This document shows, piece after piece, positions 33,190-45,467 of a DNA stretch of 64,000 nt. A program made the translations under genes and the position numbers. The stretch is from assembly GCA_004352715.1 (NCBI GenBank), contig SCFE01000041.1, forward strand, positions 1,370,755 to 1,434,754. The letters run 5' to 3'. The stretch's first letter is position 1, and every line of letters begins with the position of its first letter. The notes beneath the pieces are model-generated. The model ran no database searches and was not told where the DNA came from. It was given only the letters and a program-made list of their open reading frames with translations. The DNA is from Hofstenia miamia. Its lineage: Eukaryota; Xenacoelomorpha; Acoela.

Positions 33190-36100
33190 TATACTTAGAA
33201 TCATATATTTTTAGATATAGATATATATGATGGACAGATGACAATCATCTTTGTATATTTTTTAGATATATATATATATAGAGGATAGAAATTTCATTCG
33301 CCTTTGTATAATCCCAGTTTTTACTAACCTAGAAATGTATATTTTTAGTATGATTACATATATTTTTAGGTTTGGTGCATCATTTGTCTTTATATAATCT
33401 CATCTTTGTATTTCATAAAATCGTATATTTCTAATGTATACATATATATATTTATATTTGATATGACATTCTTCTTTGCATATTCAAATATATGTATTTA
33501 AAAAATACGTATATTTCGTATGTATACATATGTATTTAGGTTTCATATATCATTCGTATTATATGTTCTCATTTTTGTATTTCAAAAAAACGTATATTTC
33601 GTATGTTTAAATATGTATTTAGGTTTCATATATCATTCCTCTTTATATGTTCTCATTTTTGTATTGCATAAAAACGTATATTTCTTATATATACATATAT
33701 ATTTATGTTCGATATGACATTTGTCTTAGTATATTCTAATTTTTGTATTTCATAAAAACGTATATTTCTTATGTATACATATATATTTATGTTCAATATG
33801 ACATTGGTCTTTGTATATTCTAATTTTTGTATTTCATAAAAACGTATATTTCTTATGTATAGATATATATTTAGGTTTGGTACATCATTCATCTTTGTAT
33901 ATTCTAATTTTTGTATTTCATAAAAACGTATATTTCTTATGTATACATATATATTTATGTTCAATATGACATTGGTCTTTGTATATTCTAATTTTTGTAT
34001 TTCATAAAAATGTATATTTCGTATGTATACATATGTATTTAGGTTTCATATATCATTCGTCTTTATATGTTCTCATTTTTGTATTGCATAAAAACGTATA
34101 TTTCTTATGTATACATATATATTTATGTTTGATATGACATTCCTCTTTGTATATTCTAATTTTTGTATTTCATAAAAACGTATATTTCGTATGTATACAT
34201 ATATATTTAGGTTTAAAAAATCATTTGTCTTTATATGTTCTCATTTTTGTATTTCATAAAAACGTATATTTCTTATATATACATATATATTTATGTTTGA
34301 TATGACATTCGTCTTTGTATATTCTAATTTTTGTATTTCATAAAAACGTATATTTCGTATGTATACATATGTATTTAGGTTTCATATATCATTCGTCTTT
34401 ATATGTTCTCATTTTTGTATTTCATAAAAACGTATATTTCTTATGTATACATATATATATATATATATATCACATTCGTCTTTGTATATTCTAATTTTTG
34501 TATTTCATAGAAACATATATTTCGTATGTATACATATGTATTTCGGTTTCATATATCATTTGTCTTTATATGTTCACATTTTTGTATTGCATAAAAACAT
34601 ATATTTCTATGTATACATATATATTTATGATTGATATGACATTCCTCTTTGTATATTCTAATTTTTGTATTTCATAAATCGTATATTTCGTATGTATGTA
34701 TATGTGCTTCGGTTTCAAAAATCATTCGTCTTTATATGTTCTCATTCTGGTATTGCATAAAAAAGTATATTTCTTATGTATACATATATATTTATAATTA
34801 ATATGACATTCCTCTTTGTATATTCTAATTTTTGTATTTCATAAAAACGTATATTTCATATGTATACATATGTGCTTCAGTTTCATAAATCATTTGTCTT
34901 TATATGTTCTCATTTCTGTATTGCATAAAAACTTATATTTCCTATTTATTCATATATATTTATGTTTAATATGACATTTGTCTTAATATATTCTCATTTT
35001 TGTATTGCAAAAAAATGTATATTTCTTATGTATACATATATATTAATGTTCGATAATACATTCGTCTTAGTATAATAATTTTTGCATTCCATAAAAACGT
35101 ATATTTCGTATGTATACATGTATATTTAGGTTTGGTATATCAATTCATCTTTATATGTTCTAATTTTTGTATTGCATAAAAACGTATATTTCCTATTTAT
35201 ACATATATATTCATGTTTAATAGGACATTCGTCTTTGTATATTCTAATTTTTGTATTTCATAAAAATGTATATTTCGTATGTATACATATGTATTTAGGT
35301 TTCATATATCATTCGTCTTTATATGTTGTCATTCTGGTATTGCATAAAAAAGTATATTTCTTATATATACATATATATTTATGATTGATATGACATTCCT
35401 CTTTGTATATTCTAATTTTTATATTTCATAAATACGTATATTTCATATGTATACATATGTGCTTCGGTTTCATAAATCATTTGTGTTTATATGTTCTCAT
35501 TTCTGTATTGCATAAAAACCTATATTTCCTATTTATTCATATATATTTATGTTTAATTTGACATTTGTCTTAATATATTCTCATTTTTGTATTGCAAAAA
35601 ATTGTATATTTTCTCATTTTTGTATTGCAAAAAAATGTATATTTCTTATGTATACATATATATTAATGTTCGATAATACATTCGTCTTAGTATAATAATT
35701 TTTGCATTCCATAAAAACGTATATTTCGTATGTATACATGTATATTTAGGTTTGGTATATCATTCATCTTTATATGTTCTAATTTTTGTATTGCATAAAA
35801 ACGTATATTTCCTATTTATACATATATATTCATGTTTAATAGGACATTCGTCTTTGTATATTCTAATTTTTGTATTTCATAAAAATGTATATTTCGTATG
35901 TATACATATGTATTTAGGTTTCATATATCATTCGTCTTTATATGTTGTCATTCTGGTATTGCATAAAAAAGTATATTTCTTATGTATACATATATATTTA
36001 TGATTGATATGACATTCCTCTTTGTATATTCTCATTTTTGTATTGCAAAAAAAAGTATATTTCTTATTTTTACATATATATTTATGTTTAATAAAACATT

Positions 36101-37640
36101 CGTCTTAGTATATTCTAATTTTTGCATTTCATAAAAACGTATATTTCGTATGTATACATATATATTTAGGTTTGGTATATCATTCCTCTTTATATGTTCT
36201 CATTTTTGTATTGCATAAAAACGTATATTTCGTATGTATACATATGTATTTATGTTTAATATGTCATTCGTCTTTGTATATTCTAATTTTTGTATTTCAT
36301 AAAAACGTATATTTCGTATGTATACATATGTATTTAGGTTTGGTATATCATTCGTCTTTATATGTTCTCATCTTTGTATTTCATAAAAACGTATATTTCT
36401 TATGTATACATATATATATATATATATATATATTTATGTTTGATATATATATCGTCTTTATATGTTCTCATCTTATCTTTGTTTTTTATAAAAACGTTTA
36501 TTTCGTATATATACATATATATTTATGCTTGGTATATCATTCGTCTTTAATTGTTCTCATCTTTGAATTTCATAAAAACGTATATTTCTTATGTATACAT
36601 ATATATATATACATATATATTTATGTTTGATATGACATTCATCTTAGTAAAACGTATATTTTTTATATATACATATATATTTAGGTTTGGTATATCATTC
36701 GTTTTTATATGTTCTCATCTTTGTATTTCATAAAAAGGTATATTTCGTATGTATACATATATATTTAGGTTTGGTACATCATTCGTCTTTGTATTTTCAT
36801 ATTTTTGTATTTCATAAAAACGTATATTTCTCATGTATAGATATATATTTATGTTCAATATGGCATTCGCCTTTGTATATTCTAATTTTTTTATTTCTTA
36901 AAAACGTATATTTTGTATGTATAGATATATATTTAGGTTTGGTACAACAATTGTTTCTGTATATTCTGAATTTTGCATTTCATAAAAACGTATATTTCAT
37001 ATGTATACATATATATTTAATTTAGGTATAACATTCGTCTTTATATATTCTAATTTTTTATTTCATAAAAACGTATATTTCTTATATATACATATATATT
37101 TATGTTCGATATGACAATCATCTTTGTATAATCCCAGATTTTACTATCCCAGAAATGTATATTTTTTAGATATAGATATATATAGAGGATAGAAATTTCA
37201 TTCGCCTTTGTATAATCCCAGTTTTTACTAACTTATAAATGTATATTTTTTAGATATAGATATATATAGAGGATAGAAATTTCATTCGCCTTTGTATAAT
37301 CCCAGTTTTTACTAACCTAGAAATGTATATTTTTAATATGATTACATATATTTTTAGGTTTGGTATATCATTCGTCTTTATATGTTCTCATCTTTGTATT
37401 TCATAAAAACGTATATTTCTTATGTATACATATATGTTTAGGTTTGGTATATCATTCGTCTTTGTATATTCTAATTTTTGTATTTCATAAAAACGTATAT
37501 TTCTTATGTATACATATATATTTATATTTGATATTACACTCTTCTTTGTATATTCAAATTTTTGTATTTCATAAAAACGTATATTTAAGATATATACATA
37601 AGCCCTATATTTAGTTTAGATATTACATTTGTCCTTATAT
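33190..37640. repeat. 84-bp satellite array (~50 copies) with 168-bp dimer organisation
   Basis: Units contain TTTTGTATTKCATAAAAACG, then TATATTTCKTATGTATACAT. The CATAAAAA landmark occurs at 33667, 33751, 33835, 33919, 34003, 34087, 34171 and 34255, exactly 84 bases apart each time. Over much of the array two unit types alternate: one with TTTATATGTTCTCATTT, the other with TTTGTATATTCTAATTT. Both array edges carry a diverged variant with AGAGGATAGAAATTTCATTC and TATAATCCCAGTTTTTACTA (33283-33345; 37190-37320). Because 84 is divisible by 3, frames stay open across units and give spurious 28-residue repeats. Confidence 0.95.
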
Positions 37641-38679
37641 ATTCTAAATTTGTTCTTATGTGATAAATTTCCCAAATTCAATAGAGAAAATTTAGCAATA
37701 ATTTATATTAAGTAGAATGTATGAAGATATTTTTGAATTTATTTGCCATATTGTATAAGTGGTATTCATGGCCTATGTCATAGAAAAATTTCAATTTATA
37801 CATATATAGTAGTCTTTGAGATATTGCACTTTTATTTTTGCATGTGAAGTAAAATTATTGCAGTTTCTGCATTTTCGCGCAATTTTCTAGAATTGTATTA
37901 AATATTTCTGCATGAAATTATGTATGATTGTAGATATGGAAAGTCTTCACATACTCAAGAAATCAGAAATCAACTATTTCTAAAAATGCGTCTGTAAACG
38001 CCTAAAAAGTACAAAGCCTAATGTTTTGAGCCTGAAGCCTTCAATAATTGGAATTTCTTCAATTTTGTTTTTTAGATACCTAGAATGGAGTACTCTGAGC
38101 ATATATGCTTTGGTTTCGCATCTTTATCTTCAAAATTGAATTAATATAAATTAAAACGCAAATGGAATCAATTAATTCAACATATTTAGAAGTAAGGAGC
38201 AAATGCCCCCATAACTTTGGTTTTACTAATGCGATTTTTCAAATTTAAAATTTGGCAGATAGAACAGTTTAATAGGGATATGATGCAAAAGAAATTTTTT
38301 GAATAGGGCCAATATTGGCCGAGAAACTATAGATTTAATTTCCACGCTTAGTCAAATCTGACGTCACACACTTACAAAAATGGACCACAAACAATTAATA
38401 AATGCACTCTGCCTTTCACATTTTCAATATTGGCCCTAGCGCTGGCCCTATGTGAATCCAATCCCCCCCAAACTCCTTTCTGCACTGGATGTTCATAGTC
38501 CGCATAGGACTGCCAAATTTCAGCCAAATCCGCCTGGTAGTTTTTGCTGAAACGCGTGCAGATTAAAATACAAAATACTATCTCCTTATTATCAAATTCA
38601 AATTCATATGTTATCAATATTATTTAAATTCAAATTGTTCAAACCGCAATTTCGTTTTTAAAACAGTATATTAAATTAA
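37641..38679. other. Sequence without a supported gene; palindrome GGCCAATATTGGCC
   Basis: At 38310-38323 GGCCAATATTGGCC is a perfect 14-base palindrome, and CAATATTGGCCC recurs at 38428. The segment 38380-38570 is markedly less AT-rich and may be an old repeat, but I see no ends or family. Confidence 0.35.
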
Positions 38680-39055
38680 ATAAACGGTCTCAAACATTTT
38701 TATGTTTGGATAAATATTTTAATAGTTTTTACCACACAGCAAATAAATTATGGAATAACTTAAATAGAGAATTAAATTTGAAAAACATTACAAGAAATTC
38801 AGAAAGAAATTGCGAACATTCCTCTTTAATAGAAATTCAGATATTAATCCTTTCCTATATTGGCTATTTATATTGGTTAATAACAATAAAAGCACATATC
38901 ACATAATGATGTCGGTTGAATTTGTATGCTATATATTACTTGAACAAGTATGAACCATTAATTGCTTCATTTGGCGCTAAATATTTGCATAATTTTTTGT
39001 ACCTTTTTCTTGTAGCAATAAATTGCTTTTGAATCTTGAATCTTAAGGTTAAAAT
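38680..39055 (+). pseudogene. LINE ORF2 C-terminal scrap with 3' tail
   Basis: The frame at 38706 reads MDKYFNSFYHTANKLWNNLN then RELNLKNI, resembling the end of LINE ORF2 proteins (SFxxRxxxxWNxLPxxL). About 150 bases further on is AATAAATTGC followed by TTGAATCTTGAATCTTAA (39030-39048), a short tandem tail typical of CR1/L2-type 3' ends. 5' truncated. Confidence 0.5.
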
Positions 39056-40549
39056 TATCATTGTTGCCAAATGGCAACAATTTGTGGTTTGGCAATATAG
39101 TATAGAGACAGTAAAATATATATTTTTCTAGCATTAAGTTACTTCTTCATATAGATTTTAGCGTTCATAAACTTGAAAAGATTAATCTTCAGAAATTTCT
39201 ATGCAGTTTAAACTAAAATACAATTTGAGACTATTTGATTTTATATGTATGTAGGTAACTGGTCCTGATCCCGTTCCCTTCCCGCATCTGCACCCGAAGT
39301 TATATTTTTAGTCCCTATATCTGGTCCTGATTCCCGCAAACCTTTAGTGCATAAACCATTTTATAGATAATTGCTGCAGATTTGCGATAATTAACCTGTC
39401 TTTCAAATCACAAGAGTTTTTTCAAAAAAGATCCAGCGACTGAGAACCTTTTTTGAAGACCCATAGCATTTTGAATCAATACACATGGTTAAATTGAAAT
39501 GAAAATCAGTGTGTTTTCCTTTCATATCCTTCGAAATTCATTAGAAAAACAGAACATTATATTAGTACTTAGGGTAAAATTTCACCCGAGATTTTGCACA
39601 TGTCTAAGCCCGTTTGAATTCTCATTTCTTATATAATTAAATGTATATTAGATGTTATGAAGGCGAGACGAGCTAAACAAGAAGAACGAATAACTGTTAA
39701 GGTTTTCAATATTACAATACTGCTAAGCCTGTAGCAAAGGCTTTACAGCAGTTATCAAATTTGATTATTTTCTAATCGTATTTTGCCTTTTAAACAGTAA
39801 TTTTTCTTACCCTTTTAAATATTTTTCAAAATGTTGTCCTGATATATATATATATATATATATAATATTAATATATTTTATTTTTGTGGACATTATAATA
39901 TTTGTAATGGTCTAGAATAATGGGAGCATTTATACAGTACAAGAATTGCTTTCAATAGCATCAGATTGAAGCTAACCAAGCAATACAAAATCACGATCTA
40001 ACTGATCTAGGGTAATAGTAAAAGTGACTATAAGACAAAACATTGCAGATTCAGCTAGTTGGAGGGTTCATGAGAAAGTATGTTTCTCTTTTTCCTTCCT
40101 CCTTATCCAAATAATGACTGATGACAACATAAATCGCAATGCTTTCACCAAGAGCAGTCGGTTCTCGTGAGTTCGTTCTACTAACTTCGCTACGCTCAGA
40201 AGCATTCACAGATGACTCGTCACTTACGAAATTATTAGCGCCGTTCAATGCACTCACTAAAGAAGACCTATTAACGCTACACAAGCTTTTAGCGAATATT
40301 AACATTGGTACCCATATCAGCCCTACCCGCAGGTAGCGGCGGGGAAAAGCTGCTTAGCTCTTTTTGAGTTCCCCTTGGCTAAGCCCTTGTCTGGAAGTAG
40401 AACATCATTACCCCAAATTCTGTAGTTAGCTCATAGTGCAATGCTTCTCTAAAAGTAGACTACACTATAAATACAGTCATCAACTATTGAGAAGAATATG
40501 TTATGGCATGAAATGGATCAATTTAGATTCCATTAAAGGAAGTCCGTAA
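39056..40549. other. Sequence without a supported gene; TA microsatellite
   Basis: Includes (TA)n at about 39841-39863. At 40130-40400 there is a more GC-balanced stretch with a 65-codon open frame (MLSPRAVGSREFVLLTSLRS), of no family I recognise and with no intron signals that would support it. It could be a repeat. Confidence 0.35.
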
Positions 40550-40960
40550 AAATTATTTTTTCTATGGTTTATGCCAAACAAAAATTTTTTTAGATGTCTC
40601 AGTAAAATGCATAGGCCTATAAAGTCCCAATTACCCCAAAATCTATCAAATATTTCCTTTAAAAAATGCAGCCCCACAATCCACATTGCTTCACCATACA
40701 AGAAGATTTCGTGACGGTAGAAAAATGCAAACCAATTTAGAGTAATCGCTAAAAATATTGTTTTTTTATGCATTCTTGAGAAAATATAAGGGCGAATAAA
40801 ATGCAAATTTCCCCAAAATCTAGAAAACATATTCTTTGAAAAAAAGCATCACTACAATGCACATTGCTTTGTGATTCAGAAAGATTTCGTGACGGTAGAA
40901 AAATGCATGCCAATTTAGAGCAATCGCTAAAAATATTTTTCATGCCATGTATTAAGTTAG
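40550..40960. repeat. ~177-bp diverged tandem repeat, 2+ copies
   Basis: GATTTCGTGACGGTAGAAAA followed by ATGCA, CCAATTTAGAG and AATCGCTAAAAATATT occurs at 40706 and again at 40883, 177 bases apart. CCCCAAAATCTA occurs upstream of each (40633; 40812). Since 177 = 59 codons, minus-strand frames remain open and show a repeated RFWGN motif; this is probably a by-product. Confidence 0.65.
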
Positions 40961-42750
40961 CACGTGAAATTAATTATAGTACAATTTTTTGTAGCAAGAA
41001 AAAACCGGTTCTACGTTATGGAAAGGATTTCAGTTTTTCAAAAAAATATCCTTAGTTAAAATAATTAGCAATAAACTGGGTAAACAGTAAATTCTGAATC
41101 CATGTTTTTGTTGTTGTGTTATATTGTTTTTGTACTCCATGTTATTATTGACGCATTAAGTGTAGTATTAGCAGCTTTTATTGAGGTGTTTAATTATGAA
41201 AATGTACTACACTTCGTAAGAAATTATATTTTATTCTATTCTATTGTATTCTATAAGATATAAAAGTTCAAAATATAATTCCTTAACTTTGAACATTTAT
41301 CACGATTTATTACTTTTAAAACTTAGATATCAGAATAATTCAAGAACACTTGCAGTTTATACTAAATGCAAAACGAATCTCGTTCTATCAATTTTTGAAA
41401 ATTTTTGTAGACATTCCATAACCCTTCAATTTTCTTTTTTGACTACCGTTCCTCACATTATATAAATTTTTACCGAACTATGCTAAGTGTCTGATCAATT
41501 TTTATTAAGCCATTTCCGGGTTTAATTTTTGGTTGGTCTTTAAAAAAATTTGCCTATCTACAATACAAATATGTTTTAATAGAGTACAAACATTGAATTT
41601 TACTGAAAATTAGAAAGTGTTTAAAGATGCTACAAATAAACCTTTAAAACACACGGTTTTAACGGCTTACGTTTCAAATAGTTATAAATGACTATAACGA
41701 TTATCCATGCTTATATAAGCTAAATTAGTTTGCCAAATGTCTCCAAGACTATTCTGATAGGCATCAGAAGCAGATAAGTTCACGACGGATTTAGGCTATG
41801 CATGTCCAAACGTTTGCTTAGGTTCATAAAAAGTCACTTAATACTGCTTATTGTTGGGTTTGTATAACCCTTAGAGATTTATACATGATTTATAAACGAA
41901 ATTAATAAACACTTCCATAGTTTTACAAAGGAAAGGCTTGAATACAAATGGCGAGGTTTCATTTTCTATAATATTTAATATTCAGTAGACAGCATCTAAG
42001 TTCGTCATAACCCAAGCTCTTCAATTTAATCGCATTTGTAAATATTAATTTTTCTACAAATTTATTCGTTGTTGTATTTCATTTTTGACGTTACTTGGAG
42101 TTGTAAACAGTATTCTATATATTAAAAAGCAACTTTAAGTATGGATATTTTTCTTTCTTCGAGTGTTAAGCTTACGCTTACTTGATAGCATTTAAATTTT
42201 TGCATTAAGATGAATATGTAATTGAAAAAGTATCTATGTTTATATATACACATATATTTTTATAACATTTTATATTTACAATGAATTTACAGATTATTTA
42301 GTAACACGTCACAAACAAAAAAATATCAATTAGGAAAAATAATTTGGAAGCAAATTGTCAAAAAATGTAACCAAGCACTAAATGCCAGAATTTAACATAT
42401 ATTTCCTCAAGAATATGGATTCTACTGCAAGTTATTTAGTTTTATTTGACGTATATAAATATAAATGTGAAGAATGTGATAGTCCGTATTTTCGGGAAGC
42501 AAAAAGGAATTTGGAATATTGAATTTCAGAGCCTGTGCAAGGACGTTTTCAAACTGAAATATATTGTCATAAAGTTGCACCTAAGAGGAAAGTTTTACTA
42601 TATTAGGGAAAACAACGAAGAAGATATCAGTTAAATATATATACTATAATATTTGCCAACTTTATTGCTTCTACTGACGGGAGTAGAAACAATCGAAAAA
42701 TGTCTACATAAACTATTTCTATTTTCTTAATAATAGATAATTGCTACATT

Positions 42751-42793
<43 letters not shown>

Positions 42794-44489
42794 AGGAAAT
42801 TTACACCACATCAGAGTGTGCAAACTACCAATATATAGACAACCTTAATATATATAAGGAAAACAATACCACACTAGATTGTTCAAATGCAACTGTTCAA
42901 ACTACCAATATATGGATAACCTTAATACACACATATATATATATATATATATTTGCTATGTACTATGTATTTTGCAATTCCATTACAAAGAGCTAGAAAA
43001 ACAAAATTTACATAGTATATGGCGTTAATGTTGTAAAAATAATAGGAAAGCTCTAAATTAAATGTCCGCATTTTTTGCATCGTTGTTTTTTTGTCCCCAT
43101 ATGTGAAACTATTAGCTTTTGCAAAAATATGGGAAGAAACAAAAAAAAAGAGAAAACAATCTTTTTAGATTTTTTTGGCCACTTCCCTAAGTAACAAAAA
43201 ATTTGCTTTAGGATCAATATTTATGCATGAAATTGTTTACAGGACGAAAGGCGAAATAAATTTCTGCTCATTGTTATGTTTTAATGAAGAATTCTCGTTG
43301 GTCAGTTTCAATTGCAAAAATTCATACATGTATTTTATCGCTTCAATCGAAAAGTAATAGCACGCAACTGATTTATTATTCCTTATTTTGTAAATTCACA
43401 AAATGTTTAGTTGAATTTTGCAACTAAATCATGGTTATCATATGAAATATCAGTAAAAGCATGCACCCAATTCCTAACTGTAATCTTAGTTTTCATGTAT
43501 TAATTGAATGAATTTGAATATTGTGTGCTGAATGTTTCAGAATTAAAGCTAGCAATTATGGATTTATTCGACTTTAAGTTTGAGATAATTTTGGAATTTT
43601 TTAACAGACGCAGTGTCATTGAGTTGATAATTTAATGTTCTGCTTTTAACCTAATTATGGCGTGCAACTGTGGCTATTTGACAGTTAGGTAGCGCAAGAG
43701 GGGAGGATCGCCATCTAACACCCACATCCCACAACTTGGTTGCATTTAATTATATTGAGGTCTCGATGGGAGCACTAATTGCTAATTTGCCTTCCCTGCA
43801 GCAACTTTTCTAATCTTATTACCAGTTTTTGCTTAGCCTCTAGCTGGTGAATGAGACGTTCCCAAAGCAGTATGATCAATAGAAGTGATTTGAGATTCTC
43901 TCTTCGCACCAAAAAACGTTTTATCATACTAAACTAATTAAATGCCGACTTTATACGTTAAGCTTTGTAGTGTGAAGATGTCTTTATTTAAGTGTGTTAA
44001 TCAGCATTCAACATAACATTTGGGTGTCAAATAAACTATATTCAACACAGTTATTAAACTTTATTTTGCTCTTGCCTATATAATTCATTCATGTAGAATT
44101 TCTTTAAATTACTGGAAATTTTCTTGCTTAAATTGTTTGTCACAAAATGTAGAAATTTAGTATATACTAGGCAATAAAGCATATTATATTTCTATAATTA
44201 TATATCTCATATAATATTTCAATAAAATTTGATAATAACTTATTCCTTTTAATATTATGATCTCTGTAAAATAAATGAAAACATAAAATCAATTTCGATT
44301 AGATATTGTTTACAATGATACTGGTATTTATAAATGCTTTTAAAAGTCAATAACTACAAATTAACAGTTCACAAATAACAAAATCGTTTTTAGGGTTTTA
44401 AAAACTGTTTTTTTACGATGCAGTAAATTCTATACACCTAGATTTTTTGAAACTTTAAAGAAAATTCTTATAAAGAAAATCCTAATTAA
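40961..44489. other. AT-rich intergenic sequence with microsatellites
   Basis: No supported gene. (ATTCT)-like repeats at 41228-41255 could be a retroelement tail; (TA)n at 42756-42791 and 42931-42951. GTAAATATT ... TTTTGACGTTA ... GAGTTGTAAAC at 42035-42110 resembles 57250-57330, suggesting a shared old repeat. At 43670-43900 base composition is more even (GCGCAAGAGGGGAGGATCGC), but no frame or RNA is evident. Confidence 0.4.
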
Positions 44490-45459
44490 CAAGGCTCTCA
44501 ATAACACTGCTATTAACAGAGCTGTTAACAGCTACAAGCTGTTTAATCAACACACCAATTTAGCACATATTGGCATATTATCTGCTTTGTTCACACACTA
44601 TGAATGCCTTTCAATCCTCTCAACAGCCCATCAAAGATGTACAAGACCAGACCATTGCTGTAATCATTGATAAAGATAAGTGCAGCCCCAAGTAGTCAAC
44701 AAACCCTATGAATAGATGGTGATGGTGATTCATCGTATCAATTATATTTTGTATTTGGAGACTCATGAATATTCCATTATTATCGAGAGCCATTTCATAA
44801 TTTGTTGTGTGCTGAGCTCATTTATAACTTCTGGGATGGATGATCATGATCAGCTTTTTATTTGATAAAATTTTCAAAACCTTTAAAAACCCTGGGAGCA
44901 TTATAACATTAGATGATTTTCATAATGATAAAAGCAGGCGACTTGTTGCCATTTTTACTATTGCTTTTAATCATGTTTATATTTGCTTTTTGTTTTATGT
45001 TTAGTAGATATATTATGAATTTTGAAATTCGCCTTGAAGTTCTGGTTTAGTAATTGTTTTTAATAGTTTCTTTCACAGTAAATTGCTTTACTCCTACTCT
45101 GCTTAAAAACAATGTTATTGTCTCTTATCAAGTGGCGTACATAAATGGAGTCCTGTTGGAATATCTTCTCGTCAGGTTGTCAAAACTGATTTTGATTGGC
45201 TAAATCAAAAAACAGGAAAAAAATAGGCGGGAGATGAATTTTTAGTTTATTTTTTCAAAATTTTGGCATGATCATGACCGTAAAAAAACCCGACGTACGC
45301 CCCTGCTCCTACCCATGCAATGCCAGAGCCTATCTGCGACTATTTTATCTATTCTATCTAAGGATTAAGAAAGAAAATATCGTTGCTGTTAACAGCAAAA
45401 GGGTTGCTGTTTGTTTTTAACAGCTTCTTTAGCTGTTAATAGCAAAATGAGAAGCCCTG
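44490..45459. mobile_element. hAT-like non-autonomous TIR element (970 bp)
   Basis: Left end CAAGGCTCTCAATAACACTG, then CTATTAACAGAGCTGTTAACAGC in two parts; right end in reverse complement CAGGGCTTCTCATTTTGCTA, then TTAACAGC...AGCTGTTAA. The CARGGCT start matches the hAT style of CAGNG. Flanks CTAATTAA (44482-44489) and CCAATAAA (45460-45467) agree at 6 of 8 positions, fitting an aged 8-bp target duplication. No transposase frame inside. A smaller element is nested near the right end. Confidence 0.65.
45129..45305. mobile_element. Small nested TIR element (~177 bp)
   Basis: Left end CAAGTGGCGTACATAAATGG; right end in reverse complement CAGGGGCGTACGTCGGGTTT. The CARKGGCGTAC ends match. Lies inside the hAT-like element. 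Target duplication not convincing (about 5 of 8). Confidence 0.5.
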
Positions 45460-45467
45460 CCAATAAA

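Noticed and set aside
36172-36630. 152-residue hydrophobic repeat protein
   Set aside because: By-product of the 84-bp satellite whose period is divisible by three; overlapping frames are open too.
40139-40336. 65-residue frame in a GC-richer patch
   Set aside because: Both strands are open over most of it and no family is recognised; kept only as a note in the region entry.
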